Under the pieces are notes generated by a model, which was not told where the DNA came from, did not search any database, and worked only from the letters and a program-made list of their open reading frames with translations. DNA of 25,762 bases, taken from positions 1 through 25,762 of the forward strand of contig JAUXDF010000004.1 of the NCBI GenBank assembly GCA_030618505.1. The letters are read 5' to 3'. The DNA comes from Spongiibacteraceae bacterium. GTDB lineage: Bacteria; Pseudomonadota; Gammaproteobacteria; Pseudomonadales; PIVM01. A program made the position numbers and the translations under genes. Shown here one piece after another: positions 24,126 to 25,762 of this stretch. Each line of letters opens with the position of its first letter. Positions within the stretch are counted from its first letter, which is position 1.

Positions 24126-25762
24126 ATGCACAGCAAAACAGTTTCATTGATGCTATTTGCTTTCTCATTATTGTTTTCATTCAGCCTTTCCGCTTTCGCA
24201 GCCACTAAACCCAATATCATTATCATGGTAGCTGATGATATTGGTTACGCAGACCCAGGATTTCGTGGCTCTCAAATAGAAACCCCCTCTATCGATCGAC
24301 TTGCAGCAGAGGGGATGGAACTTAAACGTTTTTATACCGCACCGATTTGCTCGCCGACACGCGCTGCCCTGATGACCGGACGCGACCCAATCCGCCTTGG
24401 TGTTGCCTATGGCGTAGTGCTGCCCTGGGACAGCGGCGGCGTACATACCGACGAACACTTTATGCCAGAAAGTTTTCGCTCCGCAGGTTATCAAACAGCG
24501 ATGGTCGGAAAATGGCATCTCGGACACTCCCAGCAAGGGCTACTCCCTGGAGCACGCGGATTTGATGAGTTCTATGGCCACGTGCATACTGAAGTAGGTT
24601 ATTTCCCACCCTTTAATATTTTGGGAGGCAAAGATTTTCAGCACAACGGCCAGTCGATCGATTACCAGTCCATAAAAGATCAGGGCTATGAAACATTTCT
24701 GTTAGCAGACCACGCCTCCAACTGGATAAAACAACGCGACAAAGATCGCCCCTTCTTTCTCTACCTGCCTTTTCTGGCTCCCCACGAACCTCTGGAAGCT
24801 CCCGATGAACTAGTCAAAAAATACAGCCACCTGAAAGATGAACGAAAGCCCGCCAGAAGCTCATCTGATGACTTATCCCGGTTGGCCAAACTTGCCGGTA
24901 AAAAAAGTCGGCGCCCGCTATATGCGGCGGTTGTTGATGCGATGGATCAAGCCGTGGGACGTGTATTAAACACACTTGAAAAGGAAGGCATTGCAGATAA
25001 TACCATTGTGGTATTTTTTTCCGACAACGGTGCCACCCGGATACATGGTCGAGGAGGCGGTGACAACGCTCCCTTTCGCGGTGGAAAAGCGGAAGTTTAC
25101 GAAGGGGGAATACGCGTTGTCTCTCTGATGCGCTGGCCCGGACATATTAGTGCAGGCTCGCAACTGAATCAGACGATGACAGTGATGGATCTCTTCCCAA
25201 CCCTGGCTGCAGCGGCAGGCATTGCTCCGCAAAACAAACGTAAGCTTGATGGTATCAACATGTTGCCTGCACTTAGCGATAATAAAATAGTTAAACATGA
25301 AGAGACCATTTTTTTCGCATCCGAAATTCCCCGTTACGGATCCTTTCATTTCACGGCCTTTAATGACGAATGGAAATTAATACAACATGTAGAGCAAGAG
25401 CCTTTATCGACCACCGTTACGCACGAGCTTTATCGAATCAACGACGACCCTGGCGAATATAATAATCTCGCACAACAGCATCCCGATATCGTGCAGGAGA
25501 TGGCGCAGGAGATTCTGCAACGACGCGCACTCTATCCGATCAACGGCATTCGCGCCCGTATAGGCTCACCGCCGGGCTGGCATCCGCCTCTTGACTGGGC
25601 AAACTATGCCACACCTCAATCTGAGCTACAGGAAAATCCGGTAGAAAGTATGGCCCCGGATAAAACATCACTGCATATACTGGATTATCTACATGGCGAT
25701 CGTGGCCGACTGATTTATGATTGTGAGCCGACACGATGGCTCGGTGGCGTTTGTATTCCTTA
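24126..25762 (+). CDS. Secreted sulfatase, FGly type (partial, open at right edge)
   Basis: The frame is open from ATG at 24126 to the end of the window (545 codons, no stop). A signal peptide of about 26 residues (SLMLFAFSLLFSFSLSAFAA) precedes the sulfatase domain, so the enzyme is exported. Metal ligands lie in VADDIGY (Asp37, Asp38). CSPTRAALMTGR starts at Cys75, which must be oxidised to formylglycine for activity, so a maturase is needed elsewhere in the genome. KWHLGH, DNGATR (metal ligand Asp/Asn) and GGIRV further support the family. It should hydrolyse sulfate esters, but the substrate (polysaccharide or other) is unknown. The ribosome-binding site is weak. Third-position C appears more common than in neighbours, which may point to separate origin. 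It lies 7 bp after the SDR remnant. Confidence 0.9.
   Translation, partial: MHSKTVSLMLFAFSLLFSFSLSAFAATKPNIIIMVADDIGYADPGFRGSQIETPSIDRLAAEGMELKRFYTAPICSPTRAALMTGRDPIRLGVAYGVVLPWDSGGVHTDEHFMPESFRSAGYQTAMVGKWHLGHSQQGLLPGARGFDEFYGHVHTEVGYFPPFNILGGKDFQHNGQSIDYQSIKDQGYETFLLADHASNWIKQRDKDRPFFLYLPFLAPHEPLEAPDELVKKYSHLKDERKPARSSSDDLSRLAKLAGKKSRRPLYAAVVDAMDQAVGRVLNTLEKEGIADNTIVVFFSDNGATRIHGRGGGDNAPFRGGKAEVYEGGIRVVSLMRWPGHISAGSQLNQTMTVMDLFPTLAAAAGIAPQNKRKLDGINMLPALSDNKIVKHEETIFFASEIPRYGSFHFTAFNDEWKLIQHVEQEPLSTTVTHELYRINDDPGEYNNLAQQHPDIVQEMAQEILQRRALYPINGIRARIGSPPGWHPPLDWANYATPQSELQENPVESMAPDKTSLHILDYLHGDRGRLIYDCEPTRWLGGVCIP

Noticed and set aside
1..25762. CRISPR array, tRNA or rRNA genes
   Set aside because: No regularly spaced direct repeats and no cloverleaf or rRNA-like segment were seen when reading through the window.

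Overview
The window reads as ordinary chromosomal DNA of a free-living, probably marine gammaproteobacterium. This rests on the housekeeping genes (RoxA/YcfD-type ribosomal oxygenase, CvfB/YitL-type S1 protein, MltB-family lytic transglycosylase, DUF3336 patatin), on a wax-ester/triacylglycerol synthase typical of marine Gammaproteobacteria, and on a secreted sulfatase at the right edge. Genus was not determined. No tRNA, rRNA, CRISPR array, phage gene or transposase gene was seen.

Left part (120-1412): an HDOD-domain protein and a hotdog thioesterase, both on the minus strand. Middle-left part (1632-12320), the most unusual stretch: two plus-strand GT-C type membrane glycosyltransferases, each facing a minus-strand operon. 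The first operon is DUF4956 membrane protein, CotH-like kinase fused to a beta-helix, and VTC-type polyphosphate-polymerase-fold protein. Its genes overlap by 4 nt or are 5 nt apart, and all three start with GTG or TTG. The second operon is an MBOAT O-acyltransferase plus its SGNH-like partner. Together they look like a locus that builds or decorates an envelope polymer by glycosyl transfer, phospho transfer and O-acylation. That joint role is inference.

Middle-right part (12951-22129): WS/DGAT storage-lipid synthase, a strong terminator, RbgA/YlqF-like GTPase, RoxA, CvfB, a small membrane protein, an MltB-family transglycosylase and a DUF3336 patatin lipase. Right part (22130-25762): an acyl-CoA synthetase, the 3' remnant of a short-chain dehydrogenase split by a small insertion element, and a sulfatase that runs off the window.

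Three families of small non-coding insertion elements (MITE-like) can be recognised. One 146-bp element at 23789-23934 has a second, inverted copy at 1-118, so the two copies bracket nearly the whole window. A 188-bp element at 15751-15938 holds an inverted pair of REP-like hairpins and is flanked by an exact 11-bp direct repeat. A 150-bp element at 21873-22022 is flanked by an exact 8-bp direct repeat. All lie at gene ends or between genes.
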